64,000 bases of DNA from Xiheimicrobium sp033763395 (GTDB lineage: Bacteria; Myxococcota; Myxococcia; Myxococcales; Myxococcaceae), in the NCBI GenBank assembly GCA_033763395.1, contig JANRKQ010000100.1:97398-161397 (forward strand), read 5' to 3'. This document shows, piece after piece, positions 56,632-64,000 of the stretch. The translations under genes were made by a program, and so were the position numbers. The notes under the pieces are model-generated. The model was not told where the DNA came from. It searched no databases and worked only from the letters and a program-made list of their open reading frames with translations. The first letter of the stretch is position 1; every line of letters starts with the position of its first letter.

Positions 56632-58902
56632 CTACGGGAGAATCAGCGACGAGCGACGCCGACGGCGCCCACCGAGGAGGAGCGCAGCGAAGAGCGCACC
56701 TCCAAGAGGCGCCGCGGAGCAACCGGACATCGCGCTTACCCCGCCCGCGGCTGAGCCACCGGCCGCCGCCGACCCACCTGCCGCCGACCCACCTGCCGCC
56801 GACCCACCTGCCGCCGAGCCACCTGCCGCCGAGCCTCCTGCCGCCGAGCCACCTGCCGCCGAGCCACCTGCTGCCGAGCCACCCGCTGCACCGCCACCCG
56901 CTGCACCGCCACCCGCTGCCGAGCCTCCCGCCGCCGAGCCTCCTGCCGCCGAGCCACCCGCCGCGGAGCCTCCCGCGGCCGAGCCGCCCGCCGCCGAGCC
57001 ACCTCCTGCCGAACCTCCCGCCGCCGAGCCTCCTGCTGTCGAGCCACCTGCCGCCGAGCCACCTGCCGCCGAGCCTCCCGCTGCACCGCCACCCGCCGCG
57101 CCGCCACCGGCTCCACCACCCGGCACGGTTCCGTACCGCCAGGCCCGGGTGATCGCGACCTCATCGATTTCCCCGTCGAACGCGCCATCCCCTGTCGGTG
57201 GACACGCCGCGCGCGCTCCGGGTGCGCCAATCACCAGCAGGTCCGACGTCCCTGCGAGCGTCGCCGGCGCACGCACCACCCGGTTCGTCTCCACGCCGTT
57301 GACGAGGAACACCATCGTGCCCGTCGCCGCGTCGTACTGAAACGCCACACGCGTCCACTGCCCCAGCGGCGCGACGGCGTTCGACCGGATGTCGTACTGC
57401 ACGCCACCGGCGACCCGCACCCGCGCCTGGAACGATCGATCGTCCTCCAGCACGAGGCTGTAGGCCCCATTGATGTTCGGCTTGCCCAGCAGCAGCCGGT
57501 AGTTGTTGTTCCCATCGCAGTCGGGCTCGGCGCGCGGCTTGAGGGCCAGCTCGATGGTGATGGCGTTCACCGGCGACAGGCTGGTGGCGTGCGACACCTC
57601 GACCCGCCCCGACACGCCATCGAAGGAGATCGCCTTTCCGAGCAGCCCGTTGTTCCGGAGCGGAAACGAGGCGCCTCCGCGGAGCGTGCCCGTGTTCGAG
57701 TAGCCCGAGCTGTCGGCGGTGCGCGCGCGATCGTACGCCCCCTGCGCGGTGACGAACTCGTTGAAGTGCCAGAAGCCCGCGTAGCGCCCATCGAGCGAGT
57801 CGTCGAAGACGATCTCTCCGTAGTTCTGCGTGTTGCTCCCGAAGAAGGGCCAGACGTCGCGGCCGCGGGTCACTGGGAGCGGGCTCACCGCCAGCGGACC
57901 GGGCGACGAGAAGAACAGCCGCACCGTGTTGTCGGTGTCGGGGTTGAGCGCGCCGTCGACGTGCGCGAGCTGCCAGTTGGTCGGGTAGCCGATGATCGAC
58001 AGCGCGTTGCGACGGGGCCCGCAGCCGGGCGGGTCTTCGTTCGGCGGGTTGCGCCGGCAGGGCATGTTCGCGGCGGTGAAGTTGATCGCCTCGCCGTCGG
58101 GAAAGATCCACGGGTAGGCGCCGTAGAAGAGCTGCGTCGAGGTGTACGCGACCCCCGCCGCGTCTCGGAGCGGGCGTTCGGCGAGCCGATACCGCCCGAC
58201 CACCAGCGGGTCGGTGCTCATCGCGGCGAGGCTCCTGGGCGCCGTCCACCCGGTCGCCGCGCAGGCGTTGCTGTTGACCGAGTAGACGAGCGTGTCGATG
58301 GCGCCGCTGTTGTTCGGGTGCCCCTGCCAGACGAGGAGCCGCCCGTCGCGCGTGACGGTGGGCTCGATTCCCCGCAGCGTCGGCTGCAGCGAGGTGAGCG
58401 AGGGGTCGGTCCACGTGAAGGAGGACACGGTGGCCTGCGCAGTGTTCGGGTCGGCCACCACCACCCGGAGCCGCCGACGGCGCAGCACGTTGTTGGGCGC
58501 CGGCGTCTCGGCGTTCGAGTCGATGACGACGAGCTCGTAGCAGCGGTGCGACCCGCCGGCCGACGGAGCCCCCGCCGCCGTGCACGCGATGGGCTGGGCC
58601 GTCTCTTCACAGATGGCGAGCGCGTTCTCGGCGCTGGTCGCAGCCTGAATGAGCACCCCGGGTGAGAACGCGGCGCCGAGCGCGGGAGGCTGTCCCGCGG
58701 TGGTCGCCACGGCCTGCGGCCGAAGCACGCGCGCCTCCCAGCCCGGCCCCGTGCGGACGATGAAGAGTCGCCCGTCGAAGGTGACGTTGTGCCCATTGCC
58801 TCCGAACGACGTGCCCGTCTCGGCGTGGCTCGTCGCGGCCCACGACCCGAGCGCACTCCCTGTCAGCAGCACCACCAGCCATCGAACGACCCGTTCACGC
58901 AT
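56632..58902 (-). CDS. LamG-domain surface protein with MYXO-CTERM signal
   Basis: 756-aa protein with a signal peptide (VVRWLVVLLTGSALGSWAATSHA). Residues ~30-410 are a beta-propeller-like or repeat region (DGRLFIVRTGPGWEARVL, PTVTRDGRLLVWQGHP). Residues ~415-590 form a LamG/concanavalin-like domain (GLLGKAISFDGVSGRVEV, TIELALKP, WTRVAFQYDAATGTMVFLVNG). ~120 residues of GGSAAGG linker follow, then the MYXO-CTERM signature SGCSAAP, a hydrophobic segment, and RRRRRSS. This is the tripartite Cys-anchor sorting signal of myxobacteria. The ATG at 58902 starts the signal. Confidence 0.88.
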   Translation of the reverse strand: MRERVVRWLVVLLTGSALGSWAATSHAETGTSFGGNGHNVTFDGRLFIVRTGPGWEARVLRPQAVATTAGQPPALGAAFSPGVLIQAATSAENALAICEETAQPIACTAAGAPSAGGSHRCYELVVIDSNAETPAPNNVLRRRRLRVVVADPNTAQATVSSFTWTDPSLTSLQPTLRGIEPTVTRDGRLLVWQGHPNNSGAIDTLVYSVNSNACAATGWTAPRSLAAMSTDPLVVGRYRLAERPLRDAAGVAYTSTQLFYGAYPWIFPDGEAINFTAANMPCRRNPPNEDPPGCGPRRNALSIIGYPTNWQLAHVDGALNPDTDNTVRLFFSSPGPLAVSPLPVTRGRDVWPFFGSNTQNYGEIVFDDSLDGRYAGFWHFNEFVTAQGAYDRARTADSSGYSNTGTLRGGASFPLRNNGLLGKAISFDGVSGRVEVSHATSLSPVNAITIELALKPRAEPDCDGNNNYRLLLGKPNINGAYSLVLEDDRSFQARVRVAGGVQYDIRSNAVAPLGQWTRVAFQYDAATGTMVFLVNGVETNRVVRAPATLAGTSDLLVIGAPGARAACPPTGDGAFDGEIDEVAITRAWRYGTVPGGGAGGGAAGGGAAGGSAAGGSAAGGSTAGGSAAGGSAGGGSAAGGSAAGGSAAGGSAAGGSAAGGSAAGGGAAGGGAAGGSAAGGSAAGGSAAGGSAAGGSAAGGSAAGGSAAGGSAAAGGSAAGGVSAMSGCSAAPLGGALFAALLLGGRRRRRSSLILP
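56760..57125. repeat. GGSAAGG-coding tandem repeat
   Basis: Minus strand encodes repeated GGSAAGG; on the plus strand it reads as CCACCTGCCGCCGAG repeats. It is the linker of the 56632 gene. Strain length variation is likely. Confidence 0.75.
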
Positions 58903-59077
58903 CGACACGCTCCAGAGTGGCTGCCCGTTGCAAGACCGGCACCCAAAGCACCTCGTTGACACGTCGTCGAGCGGCTCCCGCGCGGTTCGGAGGCACGCCG
59001 CTCCGGTGTGCACGCGAGGTGGCACCACTCACCGGGGGACTTGCCTGCATTCCCGCCGCGGGTCATCTCTCGCCGCC

Positions 59078-60286
59078 GTGGCGCGCTGGCTCTCCCCTCT
59101 CTGGCTGTTCCTCGTCGTGGTGGGCTGCGCGCCCCAGGGTGCGGGCCCTGGCGACGTCGACGGCGGGACGACCGCCCCTGATTCGGGCTCGCTGCTCGAC
59201 GCAGGACTCGAGCCTGACGCCGGGCTGCCGCGCGCCGAGATCCAGGCGAGCCTGTTCTGGAGTGACGCCGGCGTCGTCGATGATCCGTCCGTGGTGAGCC
59301 TCGCGACGTTGATGGCGGCGGCGGCAGATGATGGGCACGGCGGCGCGCTCCTGGCCGACTGGTTCCACCGCTTCGCGACCACCGCCCACAGCGAGCGCGC
59401 CCTGCCGGCGCAGTTCATCGACGAGGTGGCGCGCGTGCAGGGGCCCGACCCCACCCGGTGGGATCTGCGTCGGCTGCCCTTCGTGGTGACGGGCATTCAC
59501 AACCGCGTCGACCTCGCGCACCTCGCGCCCGGTGGCCACTGCGGAGAGCTCCGCGTGTCGATCGCGAGCCTCGACCCCACGCTGCAGCCGTTCCACGTGC
59601 TCTTCCTCTTTCGCCAGCCGCTGCGCCCGCAGGACACCGTCGACGGCCGGGTGACGTGTCAGGGCACGGCGCGGCGCTGGCTGGAGCTGTCGGGGCGCTC
59701 CGACGTTGACCGCGACCTCGCGCTGCGAGGCCTGCTCGCCGAAGGGCTGACGCGCGAACGGTTCCTCCTCATCGAGACGGTCGAGCAGTCGCTGTCGCCC
59801 TGGGAATGGCGTCAATGGGTGAAGGTGCCCGGCCCCGCGCAGGGCCTGCCCTTCGTCCTCGACAACCCGCCCCTGTTCCAGCAGCTCGACGTCGAGCGCC
59901 TCAACCAACCGGGGCCCCTGCGCGTGGACTTCTTCGCATGGCTCTCGACGCGTCTGCCCGACGCGGCAGCGCGACGGCTCGAGTTCCCCGAGCGCTTCCG
60001 CAGCCCCTCCGTGCGGGCCATCGCGGGCGTGCCGCGAACGGTCCTGTCCCTCGACGGGCTCGAGGTCTCGCAAGCGCCCGGCGTGCGCGCCCAGCTCGAG
60101 CTCGTCGGGTGCGCGGCCTGCCACACCGCCGACGCCGACTTCGTCCAGACGCGCGCCGACCGCGGCATCAGCCCGTTCTATCGCAAGGAGCTCGACGCCC
60201 GGGCCCGGCACCTCGAGGCGCTCGCGCGTGGCCAGGGCACCGAGGCCCCCTTTGGGCCGCTGCAGCCGGCGCCCGTGCTGCCGTGA
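59078..60286 (+). CDS. Lipoprotein with a c-type haem motif
   Basis: 402-aa lipoprotein (lipobox in LVVVGC, GTG start). A disordered Asp/Gly-rich linker (GDVDGGTTAPDSGSLLDAG) precedes a globular part. Near residue 344 the motif VGCAACHTADADF has a CxxCH that would bind one c-type haem. The rest lacks known haem-protein features. Possibly an outer-surface electron transfer protein. It is divergent from the MYXO-CTERM gene. Confidence 0.7.
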   Translation: MARWLSPLWLFLVVVGCAPQGAGPGDVDGGTTAPDSGSLLDAGLEPDAGLPRAEIQASLFWSDAGVVDDPSVVSLATLMAAAADDGHGGALLADWFHRFATTAHSERALPAQFIDEVARVQGPDPTRWDLRRLPFVVTGIHNRVDLAHLAPGGHCGELRVSIASLDPTLQPFHVLFLFRQPLRPQDTVDGRVTCQGTARRWLELSGRSDVDRDLALRGLLAEGLTRERFLLIETVEQSLSPWEWRQWVKVPGPAQGLPFVLDNPPLFQQLDVERLNQPGPLRVDFFAWLSTRLPDAAARRLEFPERFRSPSVRAIAGVPRTVLSLDGLEVSQAPGVRAQLELVGCAACHTADADFVQTRADRGISPFYRKELDARARHLEALARGQGTEAPFGPLQPAPVLP

Positions 60287-60432
60287 CAGGCGTGCCCGGG
60301 CGACCCGCTGACGTGATTGGTTGCCTCGCCGGTGGAAAGCGATCCACGCGGCTGCTTTGCTCCAAGCGCTTGAATCCCCCGGAAAACCCAGCGTCATTCC
60401 CGTCGTCACCGCTCACCTCCACCGAGGACGCC

Positions 60433-62205
60433 ATGAAGACCCTTCGCCACTGCCTCACCGTCGGCCTGATGCTCAGCGCCGCCGTCGCTTCAGCCCAGGC
60501 CTGGAACCGCCCGCTCAAGAACGCCGCCGACGCCGTCGAAGATGCGTTCGATCGCACCCAACGCACCCGCGGCCAGTGCCGGAACCAGGTCGGCCCGACG
60601 CTCAACGGCCTGGTCGATCGCATCGACGGGCTGCGGCGGCAGCAGTTCCCCGTGCAGGAGCTCAACCAGCTCCGCTTCGAGCTCACGACCGTCGCCCAGC
60701 AGGCCCCGTTCGCGGCGTGCCCCATCGGCGTCACGGAGGATCTCCAGCGCGCGCTCGACGGCCTCGAGGAAGCGCGCATCGCGATGTGGAACGGCGGCGG
60801 GCGCGACCGCTTCGGCGGTGGTGGTGGGAACCGTCGCGACCGCCGCGGCGACGACCGCACCCAGCCGGGCGCCGTCTTCCCCTTCGTCAACATCGCGCCG
60901 CTGCGGGTGACGCCGAACGTGCCGTTCCAGAACGAGCGCGCGGTGCAGATCACCGTGCCCGAGGTGCGCTTCGACTTCATGCAGGGCCAGGGCTTCTACC
61001 TGGCGACGAAGTTCCGCTCGTTCGAGGGTGACTGGAGCGAGTGGGTCACCACGCAGCTGTGGACGGTGCCGTCGAACCCGTTCCAGTGGCGCAACGCGTA
61101 CAACCACGTGCTGCGCTACTCGACGCTCGCCGAGGAGGACTTCTCGAACGGCCGCTTCATCGTGCACGTGGCGGTGTTCAACCAGCAGGGCCAGGAGCTC
61201 GCCTTCCGTGAGGCCTCCTTCCGCGTGCAGCTGCCGAACTTCGGAGGCATGCCCGGCGTCGTGCAGCCCCCGGTGATGGCCGCGCGTGACTGCGGCACTG
61301 GCCCGCAGGATCCCGGCTGCATGATGGTGCGCGACGGCGCCTGGGCGATGGACGGAGCGACCTACCAGGGCTTTCTGACCAGCCTGCGCGCGAACCGCAG
61401 CGAGGTGATGCGGATGCAGATCAGCCAGTCGATGTTCGCCCAGCAGTACGTCACGGCGGCGCAGTTCTCGACGATGATGGACCTGTTCTCGAGCGAGGTG
61501 ATGCGGCTCGACTTCGCGCAACGCGCGGCCTCGCGCCTGGTGAACCCCCAGCACGCCATCGGGCTGTCGTCGAAGTTCCGCAGCAACGTCTTCCAGGCGC
61601 AGTACGCGCAGCTCATGGCCTCCCAGCCGGCCGGCCTTCCCTGGCAGCCGGGCATGACGGGGCCGATGGGCGTGATGGTTCAGCCTCCGGGCTTCGGGCA
61701 GCCGGGCGTGGTGGTGCAGCCGGGCTTGGTGCAGCAGCCGGGCGTCGTCGTGCAGGTGCCGGGCATGACGGTACAGGTGCAGGACCCGCACGTGCCGCCC
61801 GCCGTCGTGCAGCCCGGCTTCGTGCAGCCGGCCGTCGTGCAGCCCATCGGCATGGTCCGTGACTGCGGCACCGGCCCGAATGATCCCGGCTGCGGCCTCA
61901 CGCGCAACGGCGTGATGGCGATGGACGCGCAGGTGTTCAGCGGCTTCATGCGCTCGCTGCGCGCGGTGATGAACGAGCTCACCCGCGAGGACATGTGCGA
62001 GAAGATGCTCGCGCGAAATGGCCTCACGGCGATGCAGCTGGGCCAGGTGCTCGACCTGTTCAACAACGAGATCACCCGGCTCGACGTCGCGAAGACGGCC
62101 GCCTCGCACGTCGTGAACCCGCAGCATGCCCTCGAGCTGTCGACGAAGTTCAACAACAGCTTCAGCGCCGAGGAGTTCGTCGAGATCTACTCCGGCCAGC
62201 ACTGA
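60433..62205 (+). CDS. Secreted protein with duplicated DUF4476-like domain
   Basis: 590-aa protein with a signal peptide (CLTVGLMLSAAVASAQ). N-terminal helical region, then a beta domain (AVQITVPEVRFDFMQGQGFYLATKF). Two similar ~100-residue units near residues 285 and 475 each start with RDCGTGPxDPGC, followed by GxxAMDxxxFxGFxxSLR and ending in VNPQHALxLSxKFxxxF. This pattern resembles DUF4476 of myxobacteria. A Val/Gln/Pro/Gly linker (VVVQPGLVQQPG) separates them. ATG at 60433 with GAGG upstream. Function unknown. Confidence 0.75.
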   Translation: MKTLRHCLTVGLMLSAAVASAQAWNRPLKNAADAVEDAFDRTQRTRGQCRNQVGPTLNGLVDRIDGLRRQQFPVQELNQLRFELTTVAQQAPFAACPIGVTEDLQRALDGLEEARIAMWNGGGRDRFGGGGGNRRDRRGDDRTQPGAVFPFVNIAPLRVTPNVPFQNERAVQITVPEVRFDFMQGQGFYLATKFRSFEGDWSEWVTTQLWTVPSNPFQWRNAYNHVLRYSTLAEEDFSNGRFIVHVAVFNQQGQELAFREASFRVQLPNFGGMPGVVQPPVMAARDCGTGPQDPGCMMVRDGAWAMDGATYQGFLTSLRANRSEVMRMQISQSMFAQQYVTAAQFSTMMDLFSSEVMRLDFAQRAASRLVNPQHAIGLSSKFRSNVFQAQYAQLMASQPAGLPWQPGMTGPMGVMVQPPGFGQPGVVVQPGLVQQPGVVVQVPGMTVQVQDPHVPPAVVQPGFVQPAVVQPIGMVRDCGTGPNDPGCGLTRNGVMAMDAQVFSGFMRSLRAVMNELTREDMCEKMLARNGLTAMQLGQVLDLFNNEITRLDVAKTAASHVVNPQHALELSTKFNNSFSAEEFVEIYSGQH

Positions 62206-62356
62206 CGGAAGGGCGCGGCCCCGAGGTGCGTTCGAAGCCCCGGGGCACGAAAGGTCGCCGCCGATACCGCGGAGCGCCGAGCGGGCACCACGACCCCGCG
62301 AACGAGCCCGAACCGAACGGAGGCACCGGGGACCGCGCGGATCCGGAGAGGTGTAA

Positions 62357-62419
62357 ACAAGGTGACGAAAACCGTCACCCAGGTGACGTCAACCCGGGTG
62401 ACGGAGAGCGTCACCTTGT
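62357..62419. repeat. Cluster of five GGTGACG heptamers in mixed orientation
   Basis: GGTGACG at 62361, 62382 and 62397, and its complement CGTCACC at 62373 and 62409. The outer arms ACAAGGTGACG (62357-62367) and CGTCACCTTGT (62409-62419) are perfect 11-base inverted repeats. A protein-binding array or a large cruciform is possible. Confidence 0.55.
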
Positions 62420-62759
62420 GGACAGGCCCCACCGACGGCCTCGGGCTCCGCTCCCGCATCACGCCGCCTCATCGAGCTCGACTGGCCGTCGTCGACTCGT
62501 GAGTGAGGTTGCCGGGGGCCGGGAGCCTTCCAGCGGCGTGAAGAGGGCGGTGTTCCAGAGCCCGAGACCTGGTGCATCGTCCATCGAGCGCCCACGTGGG
62601 AAGCGTGTGGGTCGAGCCGGGAGCTCAGCGGCCCTCCGTGCACCGAGGGGGGCGAGGGGACGGCGCCTCCCGCCGCTCTGGTGAAGTGCGACCAGGGCGA
62701 CCCGCATCCCAGACAGGTCGATGAACGCGCTGAAAGCGCTCCGAGCGGCGAACAAACGA

Positions 62760-62789
62760 AGGGCCGGAGCGCGCGAGCACCCCGGCCCT
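62760..62789 (-). terminator. Intrinsic terminator of the truncated surface-protein gene
   Basis: AGGGCCGG and CCGGCCCT form an 8-base stem. On the minus strand it is followed by TCGTTTGTTCG, a T-rich tail. It lies 26 bases after the TAA at 62815. Confidence 0.6.
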
Positions 62790-62814
62790 GAGTCCCTCGA
62801 ACCTGTCGCGAGGC

Positions 62815-64000
62815 TTACTGCGGCGAGAACGCGACGCCGCGGTACCGCATGAAGCCTGGCGCCGTGATGAGCGTCACTCCCGCGTCGACGTCAGAAGCGG
62901 CGCCGCCGACGTCGGTGAACCGCACCACGCGGTTGTTGTTCGTCTCGTTCGTGGTGCAGAGCACGATGACGTCGTTCCCGACGCGCTGAGCGGTGGCCTG
63001 GATGCAGGTCGTCGTGGACGTGCCACCATCAGCAAGGCCCGGCAGGAAGCGGGCGGCGAGCGACCAGGTGCCACCCGCCCCGAGGACGTACTTCTTCACG
63101 CCTCCGCTCGAGTCGGTGTCAGCGACGTACAGCGCGTCGTTTCCCGCCACCGCGGTGTTCAGGTCGAGGACCGCGAAGCCCTGGGGGTTGGTGAGATTCA
63201 CGCCCGGAAGGAAGGTCTGCGTCGCCGGCGCCATCGGGAGCGCCCCGAGCGAGAACACGCGGCTCGCGCCCCCGTCCGGCGAACCGCCCGAGCCGGTCGA
63301 CACGTACAACACGCCGTTCGACACCTGGACCGCGCGGGTGTTGGCCACCTCGTTGAAGATGAAGGTCGAGGCGCCGGACGAGCCGTGCGTGACAGTTCGA
63401 ACGCCGGCGTCCTGCGCTTCGGCCGCCGTGCCGCCCGCGCCGGCGAGCCAATACACGGTCCCGTCCTGCGTCGTCGCGCCGCGGAAGTTGTTGCCGCGGT
63501 ACGCGTCGTTGATGACGGTCGTGGTGTCGACCGCACCAGCGGCATCGACCCGGGCCACGCAACGCGCCACGCCCGCCGCCGAGTTCACCGACGCGGTGCC
63601 AATGGCTGCGAGGTAGCCCGCGACCGTCACATACTGGCCGTTCCCCGAGCGGCTGAGGGCTCCGTCCGACGTGGCCGACCCCGAGATGGTCAACGGGGTG
63701 TTGGCGGTCGAGGTGAGGGTAATCGTTCGCACGAAGTTGCCGGTCGTCGCGTCGTGCTCGTCGAGGAACGCCGCCACAGCCGCGCCGCTCGCCGGAGCCG
63801 CCGTCCCGCCATCGATTCCGACACGGAGCACCATGAAGTTCGTCGAGGCCGCGCCGCCAGCCGAACCGCCTGCCGCGCCGCCAGCCGAACCGCCCGCCGC
63901 GCCGCCAGCCGAACCGCCCGCTGCGCCGCCGGCCGAACCACCCGCTGCGCCCCCGGCCGAACCACCCGCTGCGCCGCCAGCCGAGCCACCCGCCGCGCCG
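62815..64000 (-). CDS. Surface protein with Gly/Ser/Ala linker (5' end outside window)
   Basis: The ATG at 63834 is only internal. The frame continues upstream through repeated GGSAGGAA to the right window edge, so the N-terminus is missing. The C-terminal part (~340 residues) has beta-propeller-like stretches: GNFVRTITLTSTANTPLTIS, GVLYVSTGSGGSPDGGASRVFSLG, NDALYVADTDSSGGVKKYVLG. This is like cell-surface propeller proteins. Ends in GFMRYRGVAFSPQ with no sorting signal. The linker type matches the genes at 23648, 51858 and 56632. Confidence 0.75.
   Translation of the reverse strand, partial: GAAGGSAGGAAGGSAGGAAGGSAGGAAGGSAGGAAGGSAGGAAGGSAGGAASTNFMVLRVGIDGGTAAPASGAAVAAFLDEHDATTGNFVRTITLTSTANTPLTISGSATSDGALSRSGNGQYVTVAGYLAAIGTASVNSAAGVARCVARVDAAGAVDTTTVINDAYRGNNFRGATTQDGTVYWLAGAGGTAAEAQDAGVRTVTHGSSGASTFIFNEVANTRAVQVSNGVLYVSTGSGGSPDGGASRVFSLGALPMAPATQTFLPGVNLTNPQGFAVLDLNTAVAGNDALYVADTDSSGGVKKYVLGAGGTWSLAARFLPGLADGGTSTTTCIQATAQRVGNDVIVLCTTNETNNNRVVRFTDVGGAASDVDAGVTLITAPGFMRYRGVAFSPQ
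63845..64000. repeat. GGSAGGAA-coding tandem repeat at window edge
   Basis: Minus-strand GGTTCGGCTGGCGGCGCGGCG units, about 24 bases each, continuing past the edge. It encodes the linker of the truncated surface protein. Confidence 0.75.

Larger units (their letters stand above)
62206..62814. other. Gene-free region with structured repeats
   Basis: No credible CDS. Holds the heptamer cluster (62357-62419) and an intrinsic terminator (62760-62789) for the next minus-strand gene. ORFs here are short and lack start signals or codon logic. Confidence 0.6.

Noticed and set aside
56378..57340. Plus-strand EPPAAEPP repeat protein
   Set aside because: It is the complement of the GGSAAGG linker of the minus-strand MYXO-CTERM gene, which has signal peptide, LamG and sorting motifs.
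62187..62462. 91-aa minus ORF reading VTLSVTRVDVTWVTVFVT
   Set aside because: The repetitive protein simply reflects the GGTGACG heptamer cluster; no start or ribosome site.

Overview
The window is a GC-rich bacterial chromosome segment. Several lineage markers point to a predatory or gliding myxobacterium (Myxococcota, most likely the Cystobacterineae side). They are a CarD-type protein with C-terminal AT-hooks directly followed by CarG, a DUF2378-family protein, a tandem PilZ protein of the gliding-bacterium type, a C-terminal MYXO-CTERM sorting signal, a eukaryotic-like Ser/Thr kinase with a PEGA domain, an FHA-sigma54 activator, and many Cys-rich or Gly/Ser/Ala-rich lipoproteins. I did not recognise any tRNA, rRNA, CRISPR array or insertion sequence.

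Positions 1-15500 (minus strand) hold a nearly complete division and cell-wall (dcw) operon. Read in the direction of transcription it is mraZ, a STAS gene, rsmH, ftsL, ftsI, murE, murF, mraY, murD, ftsW, murG, murC, murB, a gap of about 460 bases, then ftsQ running off the left edge. Most junctions overlap by 1-4 bases (ATGA, GTGA or TGATG), so translational coupling is likely. A good sigma70-type promoter (TTGACC-17-TAATTT) lies just upstream of mraZ. Oddities are the STAS gene inserted between mraZ and rsmH, an apparent CTG start for rsmH, a PASTA tail on FtsI, and the murB-ftsQ gap.

Positions 15600-26300 hold a tandem PilZ protein, a MazF-type toxin with its ribbon-helix-helix-like antitoxin, secreted proteins, the DUF2378 protein, and a three-gene minus-strand operon (DUF2183 phosphatase-like protein, lipoprotein, tiny membrane protein). 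That operon is divergent from a PEGA-domain Ser/Thr kinase. A 53-aa secreted peptide and a large lipoprotein with four repeated beta-type domains follow.

Positions 26330-31900 form one plus-strand run: carD, carG, a membrane-anchored unknown, a GT39-like glycosyltransferase and a Cys-rich lipoprotein, the last four with overlapping ends. Positions 31910-39830 carry a sodium:solute symporter, an HPF-like small protein, a DUF2252 protein divergent from an Fe-S-type photolyase/cryptochrome, a long isocitrate dehydrogenase, and an FHA-sigma54 regulator.

Positions 39840-64000 are accessory and envelope-rich. They hold a 1649-aa TPR/low-complexity protein, a GT2 glycosyltransferase with an extra C-terminal domain, outer-membrane proteins, an RluA-type pseudouridine synthase, a decayed receiver-domain fragment, several lipoproteins (one with a von Willebrand A domain, one with a CxxCH haem motif), a DUF2058 and a UPF0489 protein, a MYXO-CTERM/LamG protein, a DUF4476-like duplicated protein, a dense cluster of GGTGACG heptamers, and a truncated surface protein with a Gly/Ser/Ala linker at the right edge. 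Convergent gene pairs are separated by hairpins that look like terminators.
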